In this document: positions 1-12,200 of the stretch, piece by piece | How positions within the stretch are numbered: the stretch's first letter is position 1 | Layout of the letters: each line of letters begins with the position of its first letter | Source of the DNA: Trifolium pratense | Lineage: Eukaryota; Streptophyta; Magnoliopsida; Fabales; Fabaceae | DNA: 64,000 bases | NCBI RefSeq assembly: GCF_020283565.1 | Contig: NC_060063.1 | Location: 39,394,635 to 39,458,634 of the forward strand | Direction of reading: 5' to 3' | The notes under the pieces: model-generated | Database searches by the model: none | What the model was told of the DNA's origin: nothing | Seen by the model: only the letters and a program-made list of their open reading frames with translations | Position numbers and translations under genes: made by a program

Positions 1-2
1 GC

Positions 3-311
3 TTACTCAGTGCTCTCAATTGGGTCCATGACCTGCAGCCGGAAAATGTTGATTTTGAACTTGATTCAAGAAATGTTGTCACTAGTTTCCATAGTAAGCA
101 TCCTAACATGTCTGAGCTCGGAGATATTATTAAGGATTGCGTACGTGTCTATAACACTTATTTTAGAAACTCTCGTATCGAGTTTATTAGGAGACAAGCC
201 AATGAGGTTGCTCATGCCTTAGCAAGGGTGGCCACATCTCTAGCTAGTTTCCACTTCTTTATTGATGTACCCATATGTATTTGTAACATAGTTAATAATG
301 AAATGCTATAA
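3..311 (+). pseudogene. LINE-type RNase H domain, C-terminal fragment
   Basis: An open frame enters from the left edge and stops at 309-311, about 102 codons. It reads like the end of the plant RNase H-like domain (RVT_3) found at the C terminus of non-LTR retrotransposon proteins: a stretch containing RRQANEVAHALAR, followed by a short hydrophobic tail. In this family that motif precedes the C terminus. The 5' part lies outside the window, so intactness cannot be judged. It is more likely a LINE remnant than a host gene, because related LINE pieces recur on the minus strand at 44.6, 51 and 62.6 kb. Confidence 0.7.
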
Positions 312-430
312 GTTTTTTTCCTTCAAAAAAAAAAAAGATCTTGTTCAATTTATTTTGATGAATATTTTCAAAATATTAAATTTTTACTAATATAGAATTA
401 GTAATTATTTTCTCTCTCATTGTAAATAGT

Positions 431-535
431 TTTAGTGGTGATTGACATTAATACCACCAACTCCCGCAACTACACGATAAAAAGGGGCCGGGAAACAACT
501 GACTACAAACCAGGCGCACCGGTTGGCCAAATACT
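431..535 (+). repeat. Degenerate SINE-like fragment
   Basis: The stretch contains AGTGGTGATTGAC and a later CCCGCAACT-like segment in the same order as the tRNA-derived SINE at 61736-61884, but the B-box region is eroded. It lies just upstream of the F-box gene's presumed transcribed leader. Low-confidence match made by eye. Confidence 0.35.
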
Positions 536-544
536 AAAAAATAA

Positions 545-1103
545 TTGCACTACTAAATTACGGTTCATCTTCTCTTCTCTTCTCTTCATTTTGGTTGATC
601 TTTTCCTTCGTTATGTGAGTGTCGATCTTTTCAGTGCCAAGGTAATCGCATCATCTTCTCTTCTCTTCGTTTCCGCATCCGAATGAAAGTTTAAATCAAT
701 AGGGTTTCAGTATTCATAGAATTGCTTTGCCATGTAAATTTGCAGGGAATCGAAATTAATCAAAATCCCTATTTCCTACAACACAACTCAAGTGTTTGAG
801 TTTATAATTAGATTAATTAACTTGTTTATTGCATGCGCCTTTGTTTGATTCCTCTCAACTCACACCTAGCTAGTAGTAGTAGTACTGTTAGTTGAAGTAA
901 TCATGAGTGTGAGTGTCTGTTTGGTAAGTCCAATAAGCCAACTTATAGCTTATTGGACTAGCTTATAAGTTTGTTTGATAAAAATGACAAGTGTTTGAGT
1001 TTATAACCTACAGCTTTTAACATTTTTATCATTTTTTATTTACGCTATTTCAAGACGCTATTTCTTATTATTATTTATTATTTTGAGCAGATAGGCATAG
1101 ATC
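545..1103 (+). promoter_or_regulatory. Leader region upstream of F-box gene with MITE remnant
   Basis: CT-rich tracts (CTTCTCTTCTCTTC) at 565-590 and 650-670 resemble plant 5' untranslated sequence. A possible leader intron ends near the AG at 1089-1090, shortly before the ATG at 1104. Around 929-955 a hairpin with arms CCAATAAGC/GCTTATTGG, next to TGTTTGGTAAG, looks like the end of a small MITE. No convincing TATA box was fixed. Confidence 0.35.
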
Positions 1104-4100
1104 ATGGCTGGTAAAATCTCATCAACAGATGTGCATCACATCCAAGGACATAATGTGGATGATATGATTAGCGACTTACCCGAGGGCGTTCTTCTTCATA
1201 TTCTTTCTTTACTCCCTACCAAAGATGTTGTAAGAACTTCCGTATTAGCAACAAAATGGAGACACTTGTGGACCTACTTATCCGTCTTTGATTTTAAAAT
1301 TCCATATCCTCTATATAATAAGTCAAAAGACCAAAATCAGAATTCAGTAAATTGTCTCTTGGATCTAGTTGGAAGACTACTGCGAAAATCTAATTGTGTA
1401 GAAAGGCTCTCCATTGACATATTTGAAATTGCTGTTGATGGAGATAAAGTTAGTTCTTTAATATCTTCTGCTTCGAAGCACAAACTACAATATCTTAAAC
1501 TTTCACTAGGTGTTCCAATTCCAAATGATAAGTTTGCGTTACCCCATTGTTTCTCGGCATTTGAGTCATTGAATGAACTTTGTTTAGGACTCAAGTTCAC
1601 TCTTTGTATTCCTAGTGATATTTGTTTCCCTAGTCTGAAGAAATTAGTAGTTTCAGATGTTACATTTGCAAATGAGGAGTCGGTTCAACAACTTTTCTCT
1701 GGGTGCCCTGTCTTACAAGAGTTGACCTTGTACAATTGTTATTGGGAGAATATAGAGCAGATCAGTGTTGCAATTTCCACATTAAGGAAGTTGACTATCT
1801 ATTTTGACCTTTGTTGTGTAGATGATGAGGATGATTATATGACAGTCATGATTGATGCTGTGAATCTTTTATCTTTAAGTTGCACATGCCATGCAGCAAT
1901 ACGATTTATCCCTGTTAACTTGACCTCCATAGTTGATGCCCATGTTCATCTTGAGGATGACAGTCAACTTGTACCTGTACTATATGTTGCTCATTGTATA
2001 TTTGAGCTATTGAGTGGACTTAATAATGTCAAATCTCTCGATATAACAAATGATACTCTTGAGGTATGTTTGAGTATTTTTTCATCATCTTCATTTTTGT
2101 ATATATTGCATTGGCTAATGCCTATTGTGAATGACTGAATGTTACCTTTAGTTATCGTTGTATATTTTCTCTCTATCACAATACTGAATGTTGTTTTGTT
2201 TCATTTACTAGTGTCTTATTGACCGTACAGAGGTTGACCTCAATCTCCTTCCCACATTTCACAATTTAACACATCTTTATGTGTATAATTTTACTGACGA
2301 GTCTACTGCTACTAGTGGAGTATTACCTGATATTCTCCGAAAGACTCCTAAACTGGAAGTTCTTTATTTTCCTACTGTGGTACATTTTACATTCTGAATC
2401 AGTGCTTTTATTTGTCATGTTTCAATGCTTACAATAATATTATTTCTGAAATTTGATATGTTTCGTGATTCTTATTTAGGTACGTGAATACTTGGATGGT
2501 GAAGATTCGTTATTGAACTCATTGCCTTGCTGCTTAAAATCCTCTCTCAAACGATTACACATTTTATATTTTTTTGGAGATGAAGATGAAATCGAGTTTG
2601 TTATGCTTTTCTTAAAAAATGCCTCATTTTTTAGGGAGATCCAGTTAACTAATGTGGAGAAGGTGGCTGATATCCAGGACCAGTTGCAATCTGTAGGCCT
2701 GGGAACCTACGTTGAGGCCTGCTGTGGCCTTGGCCACAGTAGAATTATCATTTTTAATAGGTATATATACACATATTTTTGTTAACTGTTTTGTTATATA
2801 TACATCTCACCGTTACTGTTAATCACAACATTCCATGTGTCTTGGTGGTAATATGGCTTGGTTTATGATTGAAGTATCCCGTGTTCAAATTTCGCAGGCT
2901 GCAATTTTTACTTTTAATTGAATTTTTTTCAAAAAAAATTGCTAAGTTGTCACCACAAACAATAATAATAAATCAAGAATAATAGTTGTGGTCAATTTTT
3001 TTTAAAAAAATGAATGGTCAATACATACATAATATTAGAAAAATCAATTTTCTTAAACATGTAAATGGATGATAGACGATTTTCATCGTAAATGTACCGC
3101 ATTAAACAATATTATTTCTTATTTTCAATATAATTTAGTGTAGGATTTTTATGATATTTGGCCACACCATTATTAAATGTCTAGATCCGCCCCTGCTCGT
3201 GTCATCAAAATTTTGCAAGTCTTCTTTCTTTTCTTTTCTCTCATTATTTTTTTCTCTCTTGTATGGACTATGTTTTTCTTATAAGTTTTCAAAAAATAAT
3301 CTCCAAATTAAACTATGACCTTGTCATGAATAGGAACTTAGCAATGATTTTTTTAGTCTTAATTTTATATATTTGTTTTCACTGTTTCAGTCCCAGCGAC
3401 TATGAATCCCCTGATGATGAATCTGATGAGGACGAAGTGAGTAAAATACTTGCCGTAATTGGCCAAAAATAGTGAACACTTCCTAGTTATTAGTGGCTGT
3501 TTCATTGTTAGGTAGAAAGCTTAGAATGCCTTCTTCTAATTTTCTTTGTTGTTTTCAGGGTGCAAATTCCGGGGTGTTTCCTGGTGCAGGTAAGAATGGA
3601 CATGCTCTGACTGATTAATTCCTTTTTTCTCTCATTATCTTCATCCTACCCTTATTGTCAGTTATTTTTATAAAAGACTTGTGTTATAGATTTTGCTGAT
3701 TCTAAAATATGACAAATTCAACTTTTTGAACTCAGTGACTCTTTGAAAAACTTGAAGCATCAATTTTGAAGATCTCTTTAAAGGTCAAGTTGTGAAAAAT
3801 CAGTAGTTGTGCTTTACTTCTCAGTGGTTTAGAGTGTAGACTTTTTCTGTCTTCTGTGATTTTCTGCTACTTATTTAATCATTTGTTTCCTCATTAAGAA
3901 CATCTGTTGTATCTTTTTGTAGTAGTTGCAGCAAAAAAACTATCACGAATGCTACATTTCTTATGAATTTATGTTGGAAAACAAAACCGAAACAAGTTTG
4001 CTTAAGTAATTTTTAGAATAATTTTTTTAAGGTTTTGGTAAATTACTCTTTAATTCCATATACCGCGTTAAACTTCAGGATTTCACCAATATATATTTTT

Positions 4101-4837
4101 CAGGATTTATGCAGGAGTCTTCTTCTGCTGGTTCTGCCGCTAGTCCAAATCGATTTGAACAACCTGATACTGTAGAGATGTGGCAACTTTTGAATAGTGA
4201 ACAACGCAAACAAATAGTGCAGGAAGAGTTCCAACAAGCATTTGAGGAGATTATCGAGAGTAGATGGATGGATGAGATGCTCCATCATTATATGTTAATG
4301 CTGTCTCCCTTTCTACCTCATTACGACAAACTGCAGATACCGCGTATGCAAGAGTCTTCTTCGGCTGTTTCTGTTTCTTCCGCCAATACGGGTCAATCTC
4401 AACAGCCTGATATCGAAGAGATGCGGCGACCTTGGAAGATTGTGCCGGAATATGTGCAACAAGAGGTTCGGGAGATTATAGAGAGTAAAGTACGTAAGAT
4501 GGTACGTAAGATGGTGGATGAGGTACTACACCAAACAATGTTGATGCCACCAGCGGCAGATGCTGCCTCCCTGTCCACCTCATTATTATCATCTGCAGAT
4601 GTTGCTTCCGTTTCCACCTCATTATTACCAACAGAAGTACTCGCAGCCTCCTCCGTACCAGCATCAATTACCTCCTTACCCTCACCAGTATCAGTATCCA
4701 CCCCCGTATCCGCAAGCTCACTACTACCACCGGTACTCGCGGCCTCCTCCGTACCAGTATCATCTACCTCCTTACCCTCATCAATATCAGTATCCACCCC
4801 AGTATCTGCAACAAACAGTACTACCAGCCAGAGATGA
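1104..4837 (+). CDS. F-box/FBD/LRR-like protein with novel repeated C-terminal extension
   Basis: Exons by splice consensus: 1104-2063, 2212-2379, 2480-2760, 3391-3436, 3559-3589 and 4104-4837, giving 739 codons in an uninterrupted frame. Residues about 20-65 form an F-box (DLPEGVLLHILSLLPTKDVV), which in this family binds the SKP1 adaptor of SCF ubiquitin ligases. Leucine-rich segments follow. Residues about 385-430 are an FBD domain (CLKSSLKRLHI, then FLKNASFFREIQL). Most FBD proteins end soon after this. Here the donor AG|GTATAT at 2760 joins in phase to SPSDYESPDDESDEDE, then to two roughly 78-residue modules that each start MQESSSA, then to a Ser/Ala/Leu-rich tail. If intron 3 is retained, the protein ends at 2785 with 477 residues. 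The tail is Pro/Tyr-rich in another frame. Target unknown. Confidence 0.75.
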
Positions 4838-4841
4838 CTGA
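4560..4841 (+). other. Alternative Pro/Tyr-rich frame inside the last F-box-gene exon
   Basis: Overlapping the Ser/Ala-rich end of exon 6 in another frame is a Pro/Tyr/Gln-rich reading containing MLPPCPPHYYH and many PPPY-like steps. It matches the earlier in-frame unit MLPPFPPPYDQLQ in the duplicate at about 6939, so this is probably the ancestral frame of the tail. Both duplicate copies carry the same shift, so it predates the duplication. It is not a separate gene. Confidence 0.5.
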
Positions 4842-6236
4842 GTATCAAGGATGAATATCTCCTTGGAGGACAAGTTGTGAAAAGCCAGAATCTGTCTCAG
4901 TGGCATAGAGTGTAAACTTTTGTCTTCAATGATTTTCTGGGATTTATTTACTCTTATGTTTACTTCTTTGTTATGTATCATGGCGGATTGAAAAATGTTT
5001 GTTAGATCTAATAACATTTGCCCATATCTCTATTTCCATCAAGTTATAGTGTTATTATTATGCAAGTATGGCAAAATACATAAAGAGGATGTTGCCAGAT
5101 TATCTCAAAGAAAGATCCAATGTTACAATGCTTCTGATAAGCTCAATTATTCAGAAGCACCAAATCAGTCTATGCCCTTTTACCCTACTATTTTAGTCTA
5201 GGGTTAAACTCAATATAAACCATAGCCAAAACTCAATTATGCATACACTACCACTGAGTGTAACACAAACCTGAAAGCTTTCACCTTCGTTTTTATTTCA
5301 TTCCTTTCTTTTCTGTTTTCATTTTAATTCATTTCTCCTCTATTTTGTTTTAGTTTTCATTATTCTATGCTACTCTTTCGTTTCCCGTTATCAAGTTCAA
5401 ATTGTTTTCTCATGTTTCATAGTTTCTAAAGTTTTGATTGCGCGCTCTGCTTCATTTAGGAAGTTTAAAAGAATTTAGTTTATTCAAGTTTTTCCATTAT
5501 AAGATGTTTAGTTTTTGTTATTTTCGGAGTTCTTTCTTTACCTTATTGAAACTTATCTCAATAAATCTAGTTTGAATGCTAATTATATTTTATTTTTTAC
5601 TTTATTTGAAGTTTATCAATGCTCTATAATTTGAGTAGGCAAACAATTAAAATATTAATTTATTTTTAATTGTATTTTCAAACGAAGTGATCAACCGAAC
5701 TGAACCAAATAAAAGTAAACTAAATCATATTGTTTGATTTGGTTCTACTTTTGAAAGACACCGAAAACTAAACCAAACTGAAGTAGATTTAATTGGTTCA
5801 AATATTGTTTTTATTAAAAAACGATCCAAACGGAATCGTTACACTCCTAGTCTTGCTAATGAGTGTCCTTAAAACATTATCGAGGAATCTATAAAAAAAA
5901 ATAGACAAAGTGCTAAACACCACCTAAAACTCACTCACAACTATAAAATTTCTGGATCAAGTCGAGGCAAAGGTGTCAAAACCTAACAATATTATATTGT
6001 GAGTTGATTTAAGCCTTACAAATCTCCTTATTAAATTATTTTTATTTATGTTTTTTACGTATTAATAAATAATAAATTTATAAAGTAAAATAGATATAAA
6101 TTTCTACGACCAACAATAACAGTGTAAAACACTTTTACACTTACATCTAATCAAATGATGCCACATTATTACCATTTTTACAAGTTAGTTTTGAAATATC
6201 TACATAAATATTTACGAAATAATATTAACTATTGTG
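4838..6236. other. 3' flank and AT-rich spacer
   Basis: 4842-5170 is shared with the duplicate (7428-7740) and is probably 3' untranslated sequence. From 5200 to 6236 the DNA is AT-rich with no gene seen; 6118-6160 has a short TTTTACACT-type repeat common in plant spacers. Confidence 0.5.
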
Positions 6237-6363
6237 CTTACTTTGGTTGGTCTGACAGTATTGATTTGGGACCTGAAAGTGTGTTCCTCCTTGAGATCTC
6301 ATGTTTGATGTTCGATTCTCTTTTGTGCCAATTTGGGTGAACTAATTTTGCTTCTAAAAAAAA
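6237..6363 (+). mobile_element. tRNA-derived SINE copy
   Basis: A roughly 127-bp retroposon with a B-box-like GTTCGATTCTC segment and a 3' run of A. It is flanked by a 10-bp target duplication, AACTATTGTG, at 6227-6236 and 6364-6373. The body matches the SINE at 59963-60085 (GGACCTG, AGTGTG, CCAATTTGGGTG in the same order). Confidence 0.75.
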
Positions 6364-6389
6364 AACTATTGTGTTTTTTTTTATTAAAG

Positions 6390-7740
6390 AAGGGCCGAAA
6401 TTAAACTATGACCTTTTCATGACTATGAACCTAATTTAGTTCCTTCAGATTCGATTATTGGTTAAGCTACAAGGTGTTTGGAACAAGTTTCATGGGAATA
6501 AGAACAGTGTTAAATTTAAACTTTTTTTTCAATTTAACTTAGGAATGATTTGTTTAGTCTTAATTTTCTATATTTGTCTTCACTGTTTAATGAATCCCCT
6601 GACGATGAATCTGATGAGGACGAAGTGAGTAAAATACTTTCCACTAATTGGCCAAAAATAGTGAACACTTCCTAGTTATTAGTGGCTGTTTCATTGTTAG
6701 GTGGAAATGGAAAGCTTAGAATGCCTTCGTCTAATTTATGCAGGAGTCTCTTTCTGCTGGTTCTGCTGCTAGTCCGAATCGATATGTGGATCCTGATATT
6801 GAAGAGATTTGGCAACTTTGGAAGAGTGCACATGGTGAACAAATAGTGCTGGAAGAAGTGCAACAAGCATTTGAAGTGATTATATTGAGTAAATTAAGTA
6901 CGAAGGTGGAAAAGTTGATCCAGCAGCAGCAGCAGCAGATGCTGCCTCCCTTTCCACCTCCTTACGACCAGCTGCAGATACCGCATATGCAAGAGTCTTC
7001 TTCTGCTGTTTCTGTTTCTGCCGCCAGTGCGGGTCAATCTCAGCAGACTGATATTGAAGAGATGTGGCGACTTTGGAAGAGTAAATATGATCACATAGTG
7101 CAGGAAAAAGTGCAACAAGCGGTTCGGGCGTTTATAGAGAGTATATTACGTAAGGTGGCGGATGAGGTACCACACCAACCAATGTTGATGTCACCAGCGG
7201 CAGATGCTGCCTCCCTGTCCACCTCATTATTATCATCCGCAGATGTTGCCTCCATTTCCACCTCATTACTACCAACAGAAGTACTTGCAGCCTCCTCAGT
7301 ATCCACCCCAGTACCTGCAAGCTCACTACTACCACCAGTACTCGCGGCCTCCTCAGTACCAGTATCATCTACCTCCTTACCTTCATCAGTATCTGCAACA
7401 ACAGTACTACCGGCCAGAGATGACTGAGTATCTCCTTGGAGGACAAGTTGTGAAAAGCCAGAATCTGTCTCAGTGGTATAGTGTGTCAACTTTTTGTCTT
7501 CAGTAATTTTCTGGGATTTATTTAATCTTATGTTTACTTCTTTGTTATGTATCATGGCGGATTGAAAAATGTTTGTTAGATCTAATAACATTTGCCATAT
7601 CTTTATTTCCATCAAGTTATAGTGTTAATTCTGTGCAAGTATGGCAAAATACATAAAGAGAATGTTGCCAGATTATCTCAAAGAAAGATCCAATGTTACA
7701 ATGCTTAGGATAAGCTCAATTATTCAGAAGCACCAAATTA
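6390..7740 (+). pseudogene. Partial tandem duplicate of the F-box-gene extension exons
   Basis: The stretch repeats 3300-5170: the acidic exon (about 6590-6626, same GTGAGT donor), the MQES module exon (open from 6738 to 7427, 229 codons) and the 3' flank up to about 7740. The middle exon 3559-3589 and most of its introns are deleted, and no F-box or FBD sequence lies upstream. The first module ends in a CAG-repeat glutamine run (about 6921-6939) absent from copy 1. As in copy 1, the Pro/Tyr-rich tail (7204-7506) lies in another frame. Without a promoter or N terminus it is probably a pseudogene, although spliced readthrough from the upstream gene is possible. Confidence 0.7.
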
Positions 7741-7756
7741 GTATATGCCCGAGCCC

Positions 7757-7900
7757 GATATCTTTTTGTAGTAGTTAGAACTAATGAACTATAACCAATG
7801 CTACATTACTTCTGGATCAATTTAAGGTGGTAGATCGCATTTTAATTCCATTTATAGTGTTCACCTTCGGGATGCATAGCCAGATTTCTTGTATGTCTGG
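7757..7900 (+). repeat. Third, truncated copy of the extension-gene intron
   Basis: 7764-7810 (TTTTTGTAGTAGTT, then CAATGCTACATT) resembles the intron at 3917-3950, and the following stretch resembles 4030-4085. This suggests that a third duplication unit was begun and lost. Confidence 0.4.
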
Positions 7901-7983
7901 ATCTGTGTTCAAAGGAGTCAAATGTATGTTTGGCAATCATTGCCAAACGTGATTTATGCTATAATAAAGTTGTTTGGGCTATC

Positions 7984-8805
<822 letters not shown>

Positions 8806-11446
8806 AATCTCCCCCTCACGACGCAAGTGGGGAGTGATCGTTCTACCTTGGTAGCCTTCTTTCGTGCTCTTTTGCCCTTAGGCAATTTCACCAACTTGAA
8901 TGTATTTTTCTCATGCAAGGAACTTCTCTCTTCTTGCATGGCTTCAAACCACTTCTCTTTATCAACATCTGTTATAATCTCTTGGTAGTAATCTGTCTCT
9001 CCACTATCAGTGACTGTTACATAATCTTTTGGAGGATATCTCTGAGAAACATGACGCTCTCTACTTGACCTTCTCAACTCAGGTTCAACCGATGGCTCAG
9101 GAGGCTCCTCTTCAACTGGCTCATCATGATCATGTGTGTGATCATCAGTTACATTCTCATCATCTACCTGTACATCTCCCCCATCAACAAGAGTTCCACT
9201 AGGAGGTTTGGGCACAACATCAATGTAACTTCTAGCATCAGATTTCTGTTTCTCAGCTTTCTCAAAGTCTTCAATGGTCTGGTCTTCGAGGAATTTCACA
9301 TCTCGGCTTCTAACAATTTTCTTATTAACAGGGTCCCACAATCTATAGCCAAACTGTTCATTTCCATAACCCATGAACAAACACTGCTTTGATTTCTTAT
9401 CAAGCTTGGATCTTTCATCTCTTGGAATGTGAACAAAAGCTCTGCAGCCAAACACTCTCAAATAACCATAAGAGACATTTTTCCCTGTCCAAAATCTATT
9501 TGGAACATCACCATCAAGTGGAATAGAAGGAGAAAGGTTGATCAAATCCACTGCAGTCTTCATTGCTTCACCCCAAAAGGCTTTCGACAACTTTGAATGA
9601 GAGAGCATACACCTAACCCTTTCATTAATGGTACGATTCATTCTCTCTGCAATTCCGTTGTGTTGAGGAGTCTTTGGAACTGTCTTCTCAAGCTTGATAC
9701 CATGCTCTTTGCAATACTCTTCAAATGGACCTCTGTATTCACCACCATTGTCTGCTCGAATACACTTCAGTTTCCTTCCTGTTTCTCTTTCAACACTTGC
9801 ATGTAATTGCTTAAAAGTACCTAGTACCTGGTCTTTAGATTTCAAAACAAAAGCCCACACTTTTCTAGAGTGGTCATCAATAAAAGTAACAAAATATAAA
9901 GCACCACCAAGAGATTTACTATCCATCATGCAAATATCAGTGTGAATTAAATCTAAAATATTCTGCCTCCTATGAGGACCAGAACTACGAAAGGAAACTC
10001 TAGGTTGTTTACCAGAAAAACAATGAGTGCAAGTTTTTAAAGGTGTACCTTTTACCGGAAGAAAATTTTTCTTCGCAAGAATGCTGAGTCCTTTCTGACT
10101 CAGATGACCAAGGCGTGTATGCCACAAATCAGTCGATACATCTTCAACTGCGTTCACCTCCTCCTTGCACAACTTTACAGGCATCCTGTAAAGACTCGTG
10201 GGACTTTGCTCCTTTGCTACCACTAAGGAACCTTTGGTGATCTTACATATTCCATCACCACCAAAGTAAGTGTGATAGCCCTTAATATCTAAGGCTTTGA
10301 CTGAAATCACGTTTAGACGGATATCTGGAACATGTCTAACATTCTTCAACTGAAGCTTGCAACCAATACTAGTTTCAACCCAAACATCTCTCATACCAAC
10401 AATTTTACAAACTCCCTCATTTCCCATTTTTACCGTACCAAAGTCACCAATGGTATAAGATGAGAAGAAATCGCTCCTAGGAATAACATGGTATGAGGCA
10501 CCCGAATCAATAATCCAAGTTGAATCATGGCTGGCAAGATTTATGGAATCATCGTAATCACAAATAATGTAGACATCGGTAGCACTATCATGTGCAACTG
10601 CAGAAGTGTCTTTATCACTTTCATTCTCACTATCATCGTATCTTTCCCTTAGTTGATCTCTCTTGAGCAATCTGCAATATTTCTTTATATGTCCCTCCCT
10701 GTTACAATAAAAACATGTAAATTCTTTTCTGGCTTTTGACTTGCTGCGCCTCTCAGATTTATCATGCTTATGGAAATTTTTACTTTGGCTTCTCCCCCGT
10801 GACTCTGTAACAAGAGCTTCTGACTGAGTAGGAGAACCAATCAAACCACGCTCTTTTCTTCGAGCCTCTTCATTAAGCATGCTCTCTTTAACTATAGACA
10901 TTACCAGCTTCCCACTTGGAGCTGAGTTTGTCAGTGTCACAACAAGAACATCCCAGTTGTCAGGCAAAGAACTGAGCAATAATAAAGCCTGCAACTCATC
11001 ATCCAGCTTAATATCAGTAGCTGTCAACTGATTCACCGTGTTCTGAAACACACTCATATGCTCTGCCATTGACTCACCATCTTTATACTTCATGTTAACC
11101 AGCTTTCGAATCAAACATGCCTTATTCTGCACATTCTTCCGTTCATACAATTCTTTCAATTTATTCCACATTGTATGAGCATTCGTTTCAGCTTCAACAT
11201 GAGGATACACACTTAAATCAAGCCACTGCCTGATAATAGCCACTGCTTTTCTATTCATCTTCTTCCAATCAGTATCTGAAGTATCCTTCGATCTAACACT
11301 TTCACCCTCAATGGGATCATACAAATCTTTTGTATATAGCAAATCTTCTATGAGAGTCTTCCAAAGTGTGTAATTGGAAGAGTTCAGCTTAATCATATTC
11401 AGCTCTGAATTTTTCTCCATTTTAAAATTGCACAAAACAAATCAAC

Positions 11447-11466
11447 CAAAGCTCTAGATACCACTT
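11447..11466 (-). other. Primer-binding site (initiator-Met tRNA type)
   Basis: On the minus strand, directly after the 5' LTR, stands TGGTATCTAGAGC. This is the copia initiator-Met form TGGTATCAGAGC with a small insertion. It fixes the orientation of the element. Confidence 0.7.
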
Positions 11467-12195
11467 TGTTGGGGAAACCAGACTAAATAGTCTCTTTAAA
11501 ATGCGGAATTAACTCTCCCAACCACCTGTGCAATTAAATGGGCAACCAGAAAATTCCAAAAGCAGAGCAAAATAATAACAACGTTAAAATAAATATCAGA
11601 CACCGAAATTTTACGTGGAAAATCCTCTCAATGTGAGAGAATAAAAAACCACGGGCAAAGCCAGATAAATCTTCCACTATAAATCAATAATGGGTACACA
11701 ATAGTCTTCTAGTAAATACTAGGAATACCAATAATCATCACCTAAAGGTGGAATCAAACAACAACTCAACTTCCACACAAGTGGGTAAACTAACACAACC
11801 TAGAGAGAGATTTAAACAACTAGTAAAAACTAGCTAGATGATAGAAACCACTTACTAGCAGAAACAAAGTAACTTTGCTACACACTCTTTATCACCTGGA
11901 ACCAAGAAAATCTCTTCTCTGCTCCCGAAGCTCTCTGTCTCGTTACGGCTACTGTTGTGTTGTTATATAACACTCACGCTACAGTGTTATATACCACACA
12001 CATATATATATGTGTTTCTTAAATTAGGGATTAAGAAATCATTTTTCCTTCTCACGTGACAATGTCACATGGCACACCATGGGCCAAGCCCATTAGCTTC
12101 TAACACTGCACCTCCCCTTTTATTCTTTCTTTTCTTTTTATTTATTTTTCTTATAATTGGTGTGGGCCCCACTTGGGGAGTGAACCCACCCAACA
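11467..12195 (-). repeat. 5' LTR of the RT-less copia element
   Basis: 729 bp, TGTTGGGG...CCCAACA. Nearly identical to 7984-8805 apart from scattered, mostly transition differences, the AT expansion and a small insertion near 8370. Confidence 0.9.
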
Positions 12196-12200
12196 CTATC

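Noticed and set aside
4399..4848. 149-codon minus-strand ORF opposite the F-box-gene extension
   Set aside because: Mirror of the low-complexity Ser/Pro/Tyr repeats on the plus strand; no domain, and the plus strand has consistent splice phases.
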